Assembly: GCF_032854445.1 (NCBI RefSeq)
Contig: NC_088307.1
Span: 4,154,001 to 4,218,000, forward strand
Length of the DNA: 64,000 bases
Source: Liolophura sinensis
Taxonomy: Eukaryota > Mollusca > Polyplacophora > Chitonida > Chitonidae
Direction: 5' to 3'
A model generated the notes under the pieces. That model ran no database searches, was not told the DNA's origin, and worked only from the letters and a program-made list of their open reading frames with translations. This document shows, piece after piece, positions 62,498-64,000 of the stretch (within the stretch, counting starts at the first letter, position 1; every line of letters begins with the position of its first letter). Made by a program: the position numbers and the translations under genes.

Positions 62498-62870
62498 CCG
62501 GCCCGGATAGCACAGTTGGTAGAGCGTCCGCTTCGGGACCGGTAGATCCAGGATCAATCCTTGATTGAGTCACACCTAAGACTTTAAAAGAGGAAGTTGT
62601 AACTTCCTCGCTTGGCATTCAGCATGAAAGGGATAGTGCAACGACTGGTTGACCCGTATCAGTATAATGGCTCGGGCGGGGCGGCTTACTTGCCTTCGGT
62701 AAGTCGTCTCAGTGAAGCTGCACTAAATAAAAGAGCGGTGAAAATCCGTCCTGCAACAAGGAGGCACATTACACGTACATGCACCCTAATGATTCCGTCG
62801 TCGTCATATGACTGAAAAATTGTTGAGTACGACGTTAAACCCCAAGCACTAGCACTCACTCTCACCAGTG
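62498..62870 (+). mobile_element. SINE family B, most complete copy
   Basis: The tRNA-like head is complete: GGCCCGGATAGCACAGTTGG, AGAGCGTCCGCTTCGG and GGTAGATCCAGGATCAATCC. The body matches 20437-20770 nearly base for base, ending CACTAGCACTCACTC. The open frame inside is not a gene. Confidence 0.92.
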
Positions 62871-62990
62871 GTAAATTTACCCACTCACTTATTCAGTCAG
62901 TCCTGTGAGAACTGCTTTAAACATTCAAATGCATAACATCAGTATCTTAGCACACACCACAAACAACGGCAGCTTGAAGATCTTTAGTGG

Positions 62991-62996
62991 TTTATT
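62991..62996 (-). terminator. Candidate polyadenylation signal of the dioxygenase gene
   Basis: TTTATT on the plus strand is AATAAA on the minus strand, about 455 bp past the stop codon. It is the first such hexamer I noticed downstream, so the 3' UTR would be about 0.45-0.5 kb. Confidence 0.5.
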
Positions 62997-63450
62997 ATCA
63001 ACAATAGACAAATTACATAACAAAAATAAATAAAATCTGAGTAACAGCAAATACGATGGAAATACGTCAGTGAGCAGTGAAGTGCCACTAGCTCTGTCCA
63101 TACAGCTATTCTAGATACAAACACACGATACATGGATTTACACAGAGATGTATGATGATATGATGGGTAAAGCTATTCACAGAGCCGACACACGCTCTAT
63201 ATCAAAATGTCTTGACCGATCACAAATTGGTCCGCAAAGTTATCTCCCTTGAGACAGATCAGAATCATATCGGATTGGTTAAAAACCTCAAAGTGGCCAA
63301 ACTGTGATGATTATTCTAAACCTCAACGTAAATCGAGTCCATATGAAAGTTATGTCAAATGGTATTTTCCAAATAAAAGTCGCCATTTCAGCCCCCACAT
63401 AAGTAAGTACAGGTTTTTACTGGAGTACATGTGGCAATGATTGACGAAAT

Positions 63451-64000
63451 TTAAATGCACATCCAGGCGTACACTTTTCGCGGATGTTCAAACGGGCGAC
63501 GTGCGTGAAGCACCTGAATGTTGTCAATCATAATGACGTCACCATGACGCCACATATAATCTACAGCATTACTTTCCAGGACGTCTTTCATAACATCCAT
63601 TTTGTCAGCCTCCATATATTTGCCGTCTCCAAAGCAGACAGATTCTTCGGGAATGTTTCTAGCGTCGTCATAAGCCCTGTAGGCATCGTCAATCGCATTA
63701 AACCACATCATCTTATTGGTTCTTTTATCCACGCGCATGGCCGGTAGCAGCATGGTGGTAGTTTTCATGGAGCCGTCAGGAAGCCAGCTGAAGGTAGTGC
63801 CTTGCTCGCGCGCGCGTTCTTCCGCCTCATGTTTTTCGGTGACAAGGTACGTGCTCTGCCATCCTCGACCAATCGCCGAGTTGTTGTCGTCACCGTCCGG
63901 CAATACCCGGATGTAATGGACACCCTTCTCTTCCAATTCCGCCACAAAATCCGGTTCCCGCTTCTTCATTTCTCTGTACACAACATTGGATAAGACGATT
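63451..64000 (-). CDS. TauD/TfdA-like Fe(II)/2-oxoglutarate dioxygenase, C-terminal part
   Basis: The frame is open from the window edge to TAA at 63453-63451, 182 residues, with no visible splice acceptor, so this is the 3' part of the last exon. The C-terminus DNIQVLHARRPF...PRKVYAW carries the distal metal-ligand His and the 2-oxoglutarate-binding Arg of the TauD/TfdA fold. The layout matches clavaminate synthase-like proteins (At3g21360/DdaC type, roughly 330 aa). The HxD half of the iron site should lie in exons beyond the edge. The segment GRGWQSTYLV through WLPDGSMKTTTMLLPAM is also typical of this subgroup. These enzymes hydroxylate or otherwise oxidise small molecules; the substrate is unknown. 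The reading frame is clean, so a functional gene is likely. A gamma-butyrobetaine hydroxylase is less likely, because the HARRPF motif differs from that family's ending. Confidence 0.9.
   Translation of the reverse strand, partial: IVLSNVVYREMKKREPDFVAELEEKGVHYIRVLPDGDDNNSAIGRGWQSTYLVTEKHEAEERAREQGTTFSWLPDGSMKTTTMLLPAMRVDKRTNKMMWFNAIDDAYRAYDDARNIPEESVCFGDGKYMEADKMDVMKDVLESNAVDYMWRHGDVIMIDNIQVLHARRPFEHPRKVYAWMCI

Overview
The window is eukaryotic, and most likely from a lophotrochozoan animal, probably a mollusc. The evidence is spliced genes with GT-AG introns, animal-type protein families (claudin-like, C2H2 zinc finger, SRCR/Ig receptor), many tRNA-derived SINEs with 3' bodies of a kind I associate with molluscan genomes, a degenerate non-LTR retrotransposon and many minisatellites. 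I cannot name the species. There is nothing prokaryotic here: no operons and no CRISPR.

Four genes are supported. (1) A claudin/PMP22-like four-transmembrane protein on the minus strand, 5095 to 1303: three exons, 188 aa, reconstructed with matching splice phases. (2) A two-exon C2H2 zinc-finger protein on the plus strand, 14446 to 16722: 680 aa, ten fingers, a basic NLS-like patch. (3) A secreted or membrane SRCR/Ig mosaic receptor on the plus strand, 47557 to about 56.6 kb: a signal-peptide exon, three SRCR domains of two exons each, then two Ig-like exons. Two of its exons, at 49.3 and 51.57 kb, each carry one surplus base that breaks the frame. It is either a pseudogene or mutant allele, or contains assembly errors. 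(4) The C-terminal part of a TauD/TfdA-like Fe(II)/2-oxoglutarate dioxygenase on the minus strand, running off the right edge.

Layout: 0-5.1 kb holds the claudin-like gene, with a MITE-like element and a SINE in its introns. 5.1-14.4 kb is intergenic, with SINEs, a second MITE copy and a foldback inverted repeat. 14.4-16.7 kb is the zinc-finger gene. 16.7-41 kb is a long gene-poor stretch with SINEs, five tandem arrays and a 200-N assembly gap. 41.15-44.35 kb is a decayed LINE on the minus strand. 44.4-47.5 kb is mostly featureless, with a 150-bp tandem duplication. 47.5-56.7 kb is the SRCR/Ig gene, whose introns contain large 45-bp and 21-bp minisatellites. 56.7-62 kb is AT-rich and gene-poor. 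62-62.9 kb is a cluster of three SINEs just downstream of the dioxygenase 3' UTR.

The four genes show no functional linkage. The most noteworthy items are the exon architecture and double frameshift of the SRCR/Ig gene, its codon-periodic intronic satellites, a MITE-like element with a 9-bp target duplication, and a nested SINE insertion whose empty site is preserved 14 kb away.
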